Part shown: in pieces, positions 1 to 6,238 of the stretch | Layout of the letters: each line of letters opens with the position of its first letter | Numbering within the stretch: position 1 is the stretch's first letter | NCBI GenBank assembly: GCA_937900465.1 | Contig: CALCEJ010000138.1 | Span: 1-13,700, forward strand | Length of the DNA stretch: 13,700 bases | DNA from: an uncultured Bacteroidales bacterium | GTDB taxonomy: Bacteria > Bacteroidota > Bacteroidia > Bacteroidales > UBA932 | Reading direction: 5' to 3' | Notes under the pieces: generated by a model | Seen by the model: the letters and a program-made list of their open reading frames with translations, nothing else | Told to the model about the DNA's origin: nothing | Databases searched by the model: none | Translations under genes and position numbers: made by a program

Positions 1-125
1 TTTCTTAAAAAACAATTTAAAATCCAATAAGGTACATCCATTGCATTTTAATAAATGAATAAATGACAGTAAGTTTTTTTCCAAATAGATAAAATCTTTT
101 CTTTTTAAAATCTTATAATAATCTC

Positions 126-143
126 TTTCATTAAAAAATGAAA
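126..143. repeat. Small inverted repeat downstream of MCM3 stop
   Basis: TTTCATT at 126-132 and AATGAAA at 137-143 form a perfect 7-bp stem around an AAAA loop, 23 bases beyond the MCM3 stop codon. In such AT-rich DNA this may be chance. It could lie in the 3' untranslated region of the minus-strand transcript; no function is claimed. Confidence 0.25.
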
Positions 144-165
144 CAAAAACATAACAATTATTATT

Positions 166-984
166 TCATACTAGAGTTATTTCCTCATTTTCCGAAACAA
201 ATATCTTTCCTTCATCTTCCAGTCTTAAACACACATTTTTGAATATAGTTGAATTATTTATTTTCTTTTCTTTACATTCTTTCTTTCCTTTTATTGTATT
301 CCACAATTGGTCCATTCCAATAGTTTGATTTGGTTTATTTCTTGCATTTTCATATATGAATTTAAACATTGTATTTGCCATGCTTTCAGTAATTTCAATA
401 TCCTCCTCTTCTTTTTCTTCTCCTTCATCTATTTGGGCCTCAATTAATTCTTGTATTTCTTTTCTTTCTTTTGATTTTTTGTCCTTCTTTCTTTTACTTT
501 TTCTGTCGTCAATTTCTTCCTCTTCTTCTTCTAAGGGAATAATCACTTCTTTTCTTTCTTTCTTTTTAGTTTTCTTTTTCCTTATCTCTTCCTCTTCCTC
601 TTCTACTAAATCCATTCCATTATCTTCTTCCTCATTTTCTCCTTTTTCTCTTTGTTCACCGGGGAATATTGTATTAGATAATAAATCAACAGCATTTTTT
701 GCATCTTCTTTTTCAACTTTTTGACTTAATCTCGCCTTAGCAAAAGCAGTGGCTAATCTTATTAAAGATTCTAATGTCCTTACAGTAATAGGAATTACTT
801 TTCCTTTCCATTCTTCTTGGATTGATTCTTCTCTTAACCTACTCCAAATCTTTGATATAAATTCAGTAGCTTCTTTTGTTAATACAGGATTTATTTTACT
901 TTTGGCATAATGGATATATTTCCTTAGAAATTCTCTTGTTAATATTTTTTTCTCATCTCTTTTTGAATTAGGATTCTTTTTCTT
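166..984 (-). CDS. DNA replication licensing factor MCM3, C-terminal part (partial, eukaryotic)
   Basis: MCM3 is one of six subunits of the eukaryotic MCM2-7 helicase that unwinds DNA at replication forks in the nucleus. The frame stays open from 984 down to a TGA at 166-168, giving 272 codons. Near its start is the helix RKYIHYAKSKINPVL, followed by ITVRTLESLIRLATAFAKAR, the highly conserved C-terminal lid of the MCM AAA+ domain that carries the sensor-2 arginine. Next comes a Glu/Lys-rich linker, then a ~70-residue C-terminal domain containing TIGMDQLW and ending FVSENEEITLV, which resembles the MCM3-specific C-terminal winged-helix domain (human MCM3 has SIGMNRL and VMVSEGIIFLI). Walker A/B and the N-terminal domain are absent. 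The conserved frame is interrupted upstream by TAA at 985-987. The first Met in frame is at 615, inside the linker, so no sensible start exists here. An intron boundary, a frameshift or a truncated pseudogene are all possible. Confidence 0.88.
   Translation of the reverse strand, partial: KKKNPNSKRDEKKILTREFLRKYIHYAKSKINPVLTKEATEFISKIWSRLREESIQEEWKGKVIPITVRTLESLIRLATAFAKARLSQKVEKEDAKNAVDLLSNTIFPGEQREKGENEEEDNGMDLVEEEEEEIRKKKTKKKERKEVIIPLEEEEEEIDDRKSKRKKDKKSKERKEIQELIEAQIDEGEEKEEEDIEITESMANTMFKFIYENARNKPNQTIGMDQLWNTIKGKKECKEKKINNSTIFKNVCLRLEDEGKIFVSENEEITLV
454..609 (-). repeat. Duplicated Glu/Lys-rich block in the MCM3 linker
   Basis: Two consecutive stretches of the MCM3 linker have the same plan: a hydrophobic residue, six Glu, Ile, then a Lys/Arg-rich run ending KERKE. 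The copies cover about 541-609 (LVEEEEEEIRKKK followed by TKKKERKE) and 454-537 (PLEEEEEEIDDRKS followed by KSKERKE). They look like an internal duplication within a charged, probably disordered, linker that separates the ATPase lid from the winged-helix domain. Charged linkers at this place are normal in MCM3. Confidence 0.55.
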
Positions 985-1111
985 TTATTTTTTTGATTTT
1001 ATTATTAAAGCTTGATTTGTGACTTTTTCCATCCTTCTCATTATCAATTTCATTTTCACTTTCTTCTATTATAAAATTATTATTGAAATAAAAATGTTTT
1101 AGTTAATAAAA

Positions 1112-1385
1112 ATGAAAAAAAAGGAAATTAATAAGAAGAAATTAATTATAGATTTGGAAAAACAATATGAAGATGATTACAAATTAATGCAAGTAATGTC
1201 CCAAACAAAAGAAGTAAGACATAATACTACATCATTAACCAAAAGTACAAATACTTTAAAAAATTTGATGATAAAAATACATGATGAACAAGAGCAAAGA
1301 AATAATAAAACAGGAAAAGCTCTTCATTTAAGTAACGAGGCTTTTAAGAACGAATATAATATGTTTAATAAAAGGAAAAATAAAA
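1112..1385 (+). CDS. Unidentified Lys/Asn-rich protein, N-terminal fragment (eukaryote-side)
   Basis: I do not recognise this protein. The frame opens after an in-frame TAG at 1100-1102, and the first ATG is at 1112. About 91 codons follow with consistent AT-rich codon choice before the sequence turns bacterial. The fragment is hydrophilic, begins with MKKKEINKKKLIIDLEKQ, and is helix-prone with heptad-like spacing in SLTKSTNTLKNLMIKIHDEQ, suggesting a coiled coil. There is no signal peptide or membrane segment. It lies head to head with the MCM3 fragment, about 125 bases apart. It runs in frame into AtpB at 1386-1390, but nothing in F1Fo subunit a resembles this part. The native Bacteroidales AtpB N-terminus is a signal-peptide-like, histidine-containing extension. 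The real C-terminus is therefore missing. Confidence 0.5.
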
Positions 1386-1391
1386 ACGTGA
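1381..1391. other. Composition break / probable chimeric junction
   Basis: AT-rich sequence ending ...GGAAAAATAAAAAC changes to GTGAACGCGGAGACGGGACG within about ten bases. All codons before 1388 fit the AT-rich protist-type protein, and all codons after it fit Bacteroidales AtpB. There are no terminal inverted repeats, target duplication, transposase or tRNA next to the break. The reading frame is continuous across it, which has a one-in-three chance of happening by accident. Confidence 0.8.
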
Positions 1392-2134
1392 ACGCGGAGA
1401 CGGGACGGAGGCCCATCGACATATCCATAACGAAGAATGTGCTTGGACTTATGTTCGATTCCGCCCTGCTCGTTATCCTTATCCTGCTTTGCGCCAGATG
1501 GTACAAGAAGCACGACGTGCTTAAGGAAAAGCCTTCAGGACTTGCCGCCCTTGTGGAGCCCGTAATAGTGATGATAAACGACGACGTCATTAAAGAGGCC
1601 GTCGGGCCGCAGCACGCGAAGTTCTCGCCATATCTTCTCACGGCATTCTTCTTTATACTGATAAACAATCTGATGGGGATATTCCCCATCTTCCCCGGAG
1701 GGGCTAATATTACCGGCAATATCGCCGTGACGGGAGTCCTGGCTCTTTTCACCTTCCTCGCTGTCAATCTCTTCGGAAACAGACACTATTACAAGGACAT
1801 TTTCTGGCCGGATGTCCCCCTCTTCCTAAAGGCCATCCCCATAATGCCCGCCATCGAAGTGCTGGGCACAATCACCAAGCCTTTCTCCCTGATGATAAGG
1901 CTCTTTGCGAATATGCTCGCGGGCCACATAATGCTCCTGAGCGTAATCGCCGTCATTTTCCTCACCAAGAATATGGCGCCCGTGATGAACGGATCGCTGT
2001 CCGTGATTTCCGTACTGTTCGGCGTATTCCTTGATGTACTCGAGGTGTTCGTCGCCTGCATCCAGGCTTACGTTTTCACGATGCTATCCGCCCTTTTCAT
2101 CGGAATGGCCCATCAAGAACCTGAAAACCATTAA
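1388..2134 (+). CDS. atpB: ATP synthase F0 subunit a (5'-truncated)
   Basis: Subunit a forms the two proton half-channels next to the c-ring in the inner membrane. The conserved part starts near RRPIDISITKNV, just before the first membrane helix, and contains the usual hydrophobic helices. The segment TKPFSLMIRLFANMLAGH holds the essential arginine (codon 1898-1900; E. coli Arg210). The last helix has CIQAYVF with the conserved glutamine (codon 2063-2065; E. coli Gln252). The protein ends MAHQEPENH. Bacteroidales AtpB normally has a longer N-terminus of roughly a hundred residues with a signal-like segment; that part is absent and replaced by unrelated AT-rich codons. It is first of the ATP synthase genes here; atpE follows after 14 bases. 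The gene is real but broken by the junction. Confidence 0.95.
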   Translation: MNAETGRRPIDISITKNVLGLMFDSALLVILILLCARWYKKHDVLKEKPSGLAALVEPVIVMINDDVIKEAVGPQHAKFSPYLLTAFFFILINNLMGIFPIFPGGANITGNIAVTGVLALFTFLAVNLFGNRHYYKDIFWPDVPLFLKAIPIMPAIEVLGTITKPFSLMIRLFANMLAGHIMLLSVIAVIFLTKNMAPVMNGSLSVISVLFGVFLDVLEVFVACIQAYVFTMLSALFIGMAHQEPENH

Positions 2135-2148
2135 AAAACAATACTGAT

Positions 2149-2406
2149 ATGTTACCTTCAATCATTATCTTACAGGCAGCAGCCGGTGCCATCGGAAAAG
2201 TAGGTGGAGCCATTGGCGCAGCAGTCGTCGCCCTCGCCGCCGCCCTTGGAATCGGGAAACTCGGTACCTCCACCCAGGAGGCCACCGCACGCCAGCCCGA
2301 AGCGGCAGGAAAACTCCGTACGACCGCCATCATCGTGGGCGCCCTTATCGAAGGCGTCTGCCTGTTCGGCGTTCTTGTATGTCTTCTCGCCGTAACTGCA
2401 AAATAG
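2149..2406 (+). CDS. atpE: ATP synthase F0 subunit c (proteolipid)
   Basis: This 85-residue hairpin protein forms the rotating c-ring. Helix 1 is glycine/alanine-rich (GGAIGAAVVALAAALGIG), the polar loop is ARQPEAAGKLR with the invariant RQP (48-50), and helix 2 carries the ion-binding carboxylate Glu68 in GALIEGVCLF. Aligned by the RQP loop, the sodium-ligand glutamine of Ilyobacter/Propionigenium c-subunits is Ile35 here, and the Ser-Thr after the key Glu are Gly69-Val70. A proton ring is therefore predicted. The gene lies between atpB (14-base gap) and atpF (4-base gap), as expected for one transcript. Confidence 0.96.
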   Translation: MLPSIIILQAAAGAIGKVGGAIGAAVVALAAALGIGKLGTSTQEATARQPEAAGKLRTTAIIVGALIEGVCLFGVLVCLLAVTAK

Positions 2407-2410
2407 CCCT

Positions 2411-2920
2411 ATGTCCCTTCTGACACCGGATTTCGGACTGGTCTTCTGGATGGTCGTCATTTTCGGGATCGTACTGTTTATCCTTGCAAAATGGGGCTTT
2501 CCGGTGATCACATCGATGGTTGACAAGCGCTCCCGCGCAATCGAGGAGTCGCTCCGTAATGCCGAGGCTATCGAGAAGCGGATGAAGGAGGCCGCTTCCG
2601 AGCACGAGGCCATCCTCGACGATGCAAGGAAGCAGCAGGCTGCAATGCTTGCGGAAGCAGCCGAGACCGCCCATAAGATCGTAGAAGACGCAAAAGTCCA
2701 GGCAACGCACGAAGCTGAAGCCATCCTCAGCGATGCTGAAAAGGAACTCGCCCGGAAAAAGGACGAAGTTTTGGGCAGCATCCGGGAGGAGGTCGCTCTC
2801 GTGAGCGTCGCGGTAGCGGAGAAAATACTCCGCCATAATCTCCAGGACAGCGCGCAGCAGAAGGCTTATATGGACAAACTTGTCGACGAAGTGGCAGCTA
2901 AGACTAAAGACATCTCGTGA
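2411..2920 (+). CDS. atpF: ATP synthase F0 subunit b
   Basis: Subunit b is the peripheral stalk that holds F1 to the membrane. A single N-terminal membrane helix (about residues 8-29, FWMVVIFGIVLFILAKWGFP) is followed by a long charged, alanine-rich helix (about 36-135) that would form the right-handed coiled-coil stalk, and a C-terminal part that should contact subunit delta. The length of 169 residues is normal for bacteria. The stop codon overlaps the GTG start of atpH by four bases (GTGA), so the two are likely translationally coupled. Confidence 0.95.
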   Translation: MSLLTPDFGLVFWMVVIFGIVLFILAKWGFPVITSMVDKRSRAIEESLRNAEAIEKRMKEAASEHEAILDDARKQQAAMLAEAAETAHKIVEDAKVQATHEAEAILSDAEKELARKKDEVLGSIREEVALVSVAVAEKILRHNLQDSAQQKAYMDKLVDEVAAKTKDIS

Positions 2921-3474
2921 ATTCATCTCTCATAGTATCCCGCTATGCCCGCGCCCTGGTGAAATACGTCAGGGAGACCGGGCATGGGAAGGCTGTGTTT
3001 TCTGAGGCAGGGATACTCGTAAAGGCCCTTGAAGAAGTTCCTGGGCTTGAGAGGATGATTCAGTCGAGGGATGTTATTTCGGACCACGAAAAAGTTACGC
3101 TGCTTCATACCGCGCTTGGCCAGCCCATGTCCCACGAGATGGAAAGTTTCATCCGTCTGCTCGCCAAAAATGGAAGGCTGACGGAAATCAGGTTCATCCT
3201 GAAGCATTTCCAGGCGCTGCTCCTTCGCAGCGAGGGTGTCCGTAACGCCGTACTCACCTGTGCCACGGAGCCCTCCCCGATGCTCCTCCAGAGGATCAAG
3301 GCGCTTGTAAAAGCCTATACCGGGGACGATGTCGTCATAAGGGTCCGGATAGACCACGACATAATAGGAGGATTCGTATTTGATATGGATGATTATCTGA
3401 TGGACGCGAGCGTAAAAGGCCAGCTCGAGAAAATCCGTCAGGATTTCCATAATGACAACAGAAGAATAATTTGA
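2917..3474 (+). CDS. atpH: ATP synthase F1 subunit delta
   Basis: Subunit delta sits on top of F1 and links alpha to the b stalk. The 185-residue protein starts SSLIVSRYARALVKYV, the usual N-terminal helix, and has the conserved C-terminal GGFVFDMDDYLMDASVKGQL region. The start codon is GTG at 2917, inside the stop of atpF; no better start lies upstream, and the overlap supports it. A single base separates its TGA from the ATG of atpA. Confidence 0.95.
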   Translation: MNSSLIVSRYARALVKYVRETGHGKAVFSEAGILVKALEEVPGLERMIQSRDVISDHEKVTLLHTALGQPMSHEMESFIRLLAKNGRLTEIRFILKHFQALLLRSEGVRNAVLTCATEPSPMLLQRIKALVKAYTGDDVVIRVRIDHDIIGGFVFDMDDYLMDASVKGQLEKIRQDFHNDNRRII

Positions 3475-3475
3475 T

Positions 3476-5056
3476 ATGTCTTCAATTAAACCCAGCGAGA
3501 TATCGGAGGTGCTCCTGTCCCAACTCAGGGATATGGGCCACGACCTCCGGTTCGAAGAAATAGGAAAGGCGCTGCAAGTCAGCGACGGCGTCGTCAGAAT
3601 CTATGGGCTCGACAACGCGGAGGCCGGCGAGATGCTGGACTTCGGCGACGGCGTGACAGGTGTCGTGATGAACCTGGAGACTGACAACGTCGGTGCGGTG
3701 CTGATGGGCCCGACGGAAAAAATCAAGGAGGGGATGACGGTCCGGCGAACCGGAAGGATCGCTTCGATAGGAGTCAGTGATTCGATCCTGGGGCGTGTCG
3801 TGGATTCGCTGGGAAATCCTCTTGACGGGCTCGGCGAAATAGGCGGAGAGATAGTTCAGATGCCGCTCGAGCGGAAAGCGCCCGGGGTTATCTTCCGCCA
3901 GCCGGTCTGCGAACCGCTCCAGACGGGTATCAAGGCGATCGATGCAATGATTCCCATCGGCCGGGGCCAGAGGGAACTTGTCATCGGCGACCGCCAGACC
4001 GGAAAGACAGCCATTGCGATTGATACTATCATCAACCAAAGGTCCAATTTCCTCGCCGGCGACCCGGTCTATTGCATCTACGTCGCCATAGGCCAGAAGG
4101 GTTCCACCGTCGCAAGCACGGTAAAAACGCTCCGGGACCACGGTGCCATGGACTATACGGTTGTGGTCGCCGCATCGGCTGCAGAGCCTGCGGCAATGCA
4201 GTACTACGCGCCCTTTGCAGGGGCTGCCATAGGCGAATATTTCCGCGATACGGGCCGGCACGCCCTGGTTGTGTTTGACGACCTCTCCAAACAGGCTGTC
4301 GCCTACCGCGAGGTCTCCCTCATCCTCCGCCGTCCTTCCGGCCGCGAGGCATATCCGGGCGATATCTTCTACCTCCATTCCCGGCTTCTCGAAAGGGCCG
4401 CTAAGATTATTTCCGAAGAGTCCGTGGCCCGTCAGATGAACGACCTTCCGGAATCACTCCGGGACAAGGTCCGGGGCGGAGGATCGCTCACGGCACTCCC
4501 CATTATCGAAACTCAGGCCGGGGATGTATCGGCATATATTCCAACGAATGTGATTTCCATCACTGACGGTCAGATTTATCTCGAATCCTCCCTGTTCAAC
4601 AGGGGCGTAAGGCCGGCTGTCAATGTTGGCATTTCCGTTTCCAGGGTAGGCGGAAGCGCCCAGCGGAAGTCCATGAAAAAAGTTGCCGGAACGCTCAAGA
4701 TAGACCAGGCCCAGTACGCTGAGCTCGAGTCTTTCACGAAGTTCTCTTCGGATATGGACAAGGTGACGGAGATGGCTCTTGACAAGGGGCGTAAGAACGC
4801 GCAGCTGCTGATCCAGCCCCAATACAGCCCTATGCCGGTCGGGGAGCAGGTGGCAGTACTTTACTGCGGAACGTCCGGACTGATGAAGGACATATCGGTC
4901 GATCGTGTGGCGGAGTTCCAGGAACTTCTGCTTGTCCGCCTCCGCGCCTCACACCGCGAGGACGTCCTCGACCCCCTTGCGGATGGAAAGGTTTCTGATG
5001 AAATCTTCGATATAATCCGCCGTGAGGCCGCTGATGTGGTTCACGGAATGATTTAA
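3476..5056 (+). CDS. atpA: ATP synthase F1 subunit alpha
   Basis: Alpha subunits alternate with beta in the F1 hexamer and bind nucleotide without rapid turnover. The 526-residue protein has the N-terminal beta-barrel, the P-loop GDRQTGKT at 171-178, the Walker B-like VVFDD ending at Asp269, the DDLSKQAVAYRE segment, and the arginine finger in ISVSRVGGSAQ at Arg390, which reaches into the beta catalytic site. All key residues are intact and the length is normal. It lies one base after atpH and nine before atpG. No beta gene is in the window; in Bacteroidales atpD-atpC usually lie upstream of atpB, beyond the break. Confidence 0.98.
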   Translation: MSSIKPSEISEVLLSQLRDMGHDLRFEEIGKALQVSDGVVRIYGLDNAEAGEMLDFGDGVTGVVMNLETDNVGAVLMGPTEKIKEGMTVRRTGRIASIGVSDSILGRVVDSLGNPLDGLGEIGGEIVQMPLERKAPGVIFRQPVCEPLQTGIKAIDAMIPIGRGQRELVIGDRQTGKTAIAIDTIINQRSNFLAGDPVYCIYVAIGQKGSTVASTVKTLRDHGAMDYTVVVAASAAEPAAMQYYAPFAGAAIGEYFRDTGRHALVVFDDLSKQAVAYREVSLILRRPSGREAYPGDIFYLHSRLLERAAKIISEESVARQMNDLPESLRDKVRGGGSLTALPIIETQAGDVSAYIPTNVISITDGQIYLESSLFNRGVRPAVNVGISVSRVGGSAQRKSMKKVAGTLKIDQAQYAELESFTKFSSDMDKVTEMALDKGRKNAQLLIQPQYSPMPVGEQVAVLYCGTSGLMKDISVDRVAEFQELLLVRLRASHREDVLDPLADGKVSDEIFDIIRREAADVVHGMI

Positions 5057-5065
5057 TTATCCGTT

Positions 5066-6013
5066 ATGCCGTCGTCGAAGGAAATAAAGGGCCGGATAAG
5101 TTCCGTTGAGAGCACGCTGAAGATTACTTCGGCGATGAAGTTCGTTTCCTCGTCGAAGCTCCGTAAGGCCCAGGACGCCCTCGCCGCCGCCCGCCCCTAC
5201 GAGGAGGCGCTCCGAAGCATCCTTGACGCGCTTATTGGGAACTCCTCTGTGGAGACGGAGGAGGCATCTGCAAATCTTGAGACTTCCCAGCCGCAGGATG
5301 GGCCTGTTGCGATCGTAGCGGTCGCATCGAATACGTCCCTGTGCGGAGGATTCAACTCCGCGATAACCGGATTTGTCAAAAGCCTGACGGAGAAGTACCC
5401 CGGCGCGAAAGTAATTCCCGTGGGCCGGAAAATGTACGATGCTTTTAAAAAGACTGACAGCATCGAAAGGCAAGGTTTAATGGGCGCCGCGGAGGAACCC
5501 CTGCCGGGCACGGCGGAGGGGCACAGGCCTATGGGCTCCGCGGATCTGAACGCCCTCTCCGACAAGCCGTCGTACGACGGGGCTGCCGCCCTTGCGGACG
5601 AGCTCATAAGGGCATTTGCTGACGGCGTTTATTCAAAGGTCGTCATCGCCTGCAACCGTTCCAAAGGCATTGGAAAGTACATTCCGACGGAGGAGCAGCT
5701 TCTTCCCGCGATTATGGGCCCCTCTGGCGGAGAGGATTTGCCTGAAACAAAGTATATCTTCGAGCCTGGACTGGAGGCGCTCCTTGAGGACCTCACCCCT
5801 AAGACGCTTCGTTTCCGACTCTACACAATGCTTCTCGACAGCGCCACCGCTGAGCACGCCGCCCGTGTCGTCGCAATGCAAACAGCAACAGACAATGGCG
5901 AAAAGCTCCTCGACGAACTCCGCCTCCTATACAACAAGACCCGTCAACAGAAAATCACCGCAGAAATCCTCGACCTCGTCGGCGGTACGGGGGACTACGG
6001 CACGGGATCGTAG
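5066..6013 (+). CDS. atpG: ATP synthase F1 subunit gamma
   Basis: Gamma is the central rotating shaft. The N-terminal helix begins MPSSKEIKGRISSVESTLKI and continues SAMKFVSSSKLRKAQ, the central Rossmann-like domain contains SNTSLCGGFNSAI, and the C-terminal helix has AARVVAMQTATDNGEKLLDE and LLYNKTRQQKITAEI. All are family signatures. At 315 residues it is longer than the usual ~290, partly because of a 17-codon insert at about residues 139-155 flanked by near-identical sequence. Its stop overlaps the convergent yidD stop region by 19 bases. Confidence 0.97.
   Translation: MPSSKEIKGRISSVESTLKITSAMKFVSSSKLRKAQDALAAARPYEEALRSILDALIGNSSVETEEASANLETSQPQDGPVAIVAVASNTSLCGGFNSAITGFVKSLTEKYPGAKVIPVGRKMYDAFKKTDSIERQGLMGAAEEPLPGTAEGHRPMGSADLNALSDKPSYDGAAALADELIRAFADGVYSKVVIACNRSKGIGKYIPTEEQLLPAIMGPSGGEDLPETKYIFEPGLEALLEDLTPKTLRFRLYTMLLDSATAEHAARVVAMQTATDNGEKLLDELRLLYNKTRQQKITAEILDLVGGTGDYGTGS
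5480..5544 (+). repeat. Direct repeats flanking a 51-nt in-frame insert in atpG
   Basis: ATGGGCGCCGCGGA at 5480-5493 recurs as ATGGGCTCCGCGGA at 5531-5544 (13 of 14 identical), with a period of exactly 51 bases. The translation reads MGAAE ... MGSAD. Removing one period restores a stretch that lines up with other gamma subunits (E. coli VTGMGDNPSLSEL). This looks like a small in-frame insertion or microduplication in a surface loop of the Rossmann domain. Confidence 0.6.
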
Positions 6014-6237
6014 CCGGAGCCGCCCCACGGATGGCAGCGAAGCAGCCGGCGCACCGTGAGGTAGAGGCCTTTGATGGGGCCGTGCTTACGGAAGGCTTCG
6101 AGGGCGTACTGCGAGCAAGTAGGAGTAAAGCGGCAGGTCGGGGGCTTAAGGGGTGATATGCATATCTGATAGAACTTAATCAGAACCACTGCCGGGAAGA
6201 TAAGGATCTTCTTCAATATCTCCTTGAAAGAGGCCAT
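5995..6237 (-). CDS. yidD: Membrane protein insertion efficiency factor YidD
   Basis: YidD is a small amphipathic inner-membrane-associated protein that assists YidC-dependent membrane insertion. The frame contains the family core: an N-terminal hydrophobic helix (LIFPAVVLIKFYQICISPL), then CRFTPTCSQYALEAFRKHG with the conserved cysteines, and the HPWGGSGYDPVP tail. The start chosen is ATG at 6235-6237 (MASFKEILKK), giving 80 residues, normal for the family. The longer frame from 6324 would run inside rnpA and adds an unconserved sequence. One base separates this start from the rnpA stop, a classic rnpA-yidD arrangement. Its 3' end overlaps atpG. Confidence 0.93.
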   Translation of the reverse strand: MASFKEILKKILIFPAVVLIKFYQICISPLKPPTCRFTPTCSQYALEAFRKHGPIKGLYLTVRRLLRCHPWGGSGYDPVP

Positions 6238-6238
6238 A

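Larger units (their letters stand above)
1..1385. other. AT-rich segment of eukaryotic origin
   Basis: Base composition is strikingly AT-rich, with many A and T homopolymers, up to about position 1385, and then changes within a few bases to GC-rich bacterial sequence. The segment encodes part of MCM3, a protein of eukaryotes, so its origin is eukaryotic rather than an AT-rich bacterial island. Glutamine codons in both reading frames are CAA, and TGA ends the MCM3 frame; no in-frame TAA or TAG has to be read as glutamine in the conserved part, so a ciliate code is not supported. Candidates by composition and likely habitat are gut protists or anaerobic fungi; the sequence does not decide between them. 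Bases 1-165 hold no recognisable gene and lie 3' of MCM3. Confidence 0.85.

Noticed and set aside
356..724. Serine/phenylalanine-rich plus-strand open frame of 122 codons
   Set aside because: It is the antisense of the Glu/Lys-rich MCM3 linker; GAA and AAA/AAG codons read backwards give Ser/Phe/Leu runs.
985..1110. Ciliate genetic code with TAA/TAG read as glutamine in MCM3
   Set aside because: It would open the frame at 985-987, but the resulting upstream sequence is not MCM-like and all conserved glutamines use CAA.
1112..2134. A novel ATP synthase subunit a with a eukaryotic-like coiled-coil N-terminus
   Set aside because: Composition and codon choice change abruptly at about 1386, and the missing native AtpB N-terminus indicates a broken gene joined to foreign DNA.
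3482..4378. 298-codon minus-strand open frame opposite atpA
   Set aside because: It is antisense to the strongly conserved alpha subunit and has no family features.
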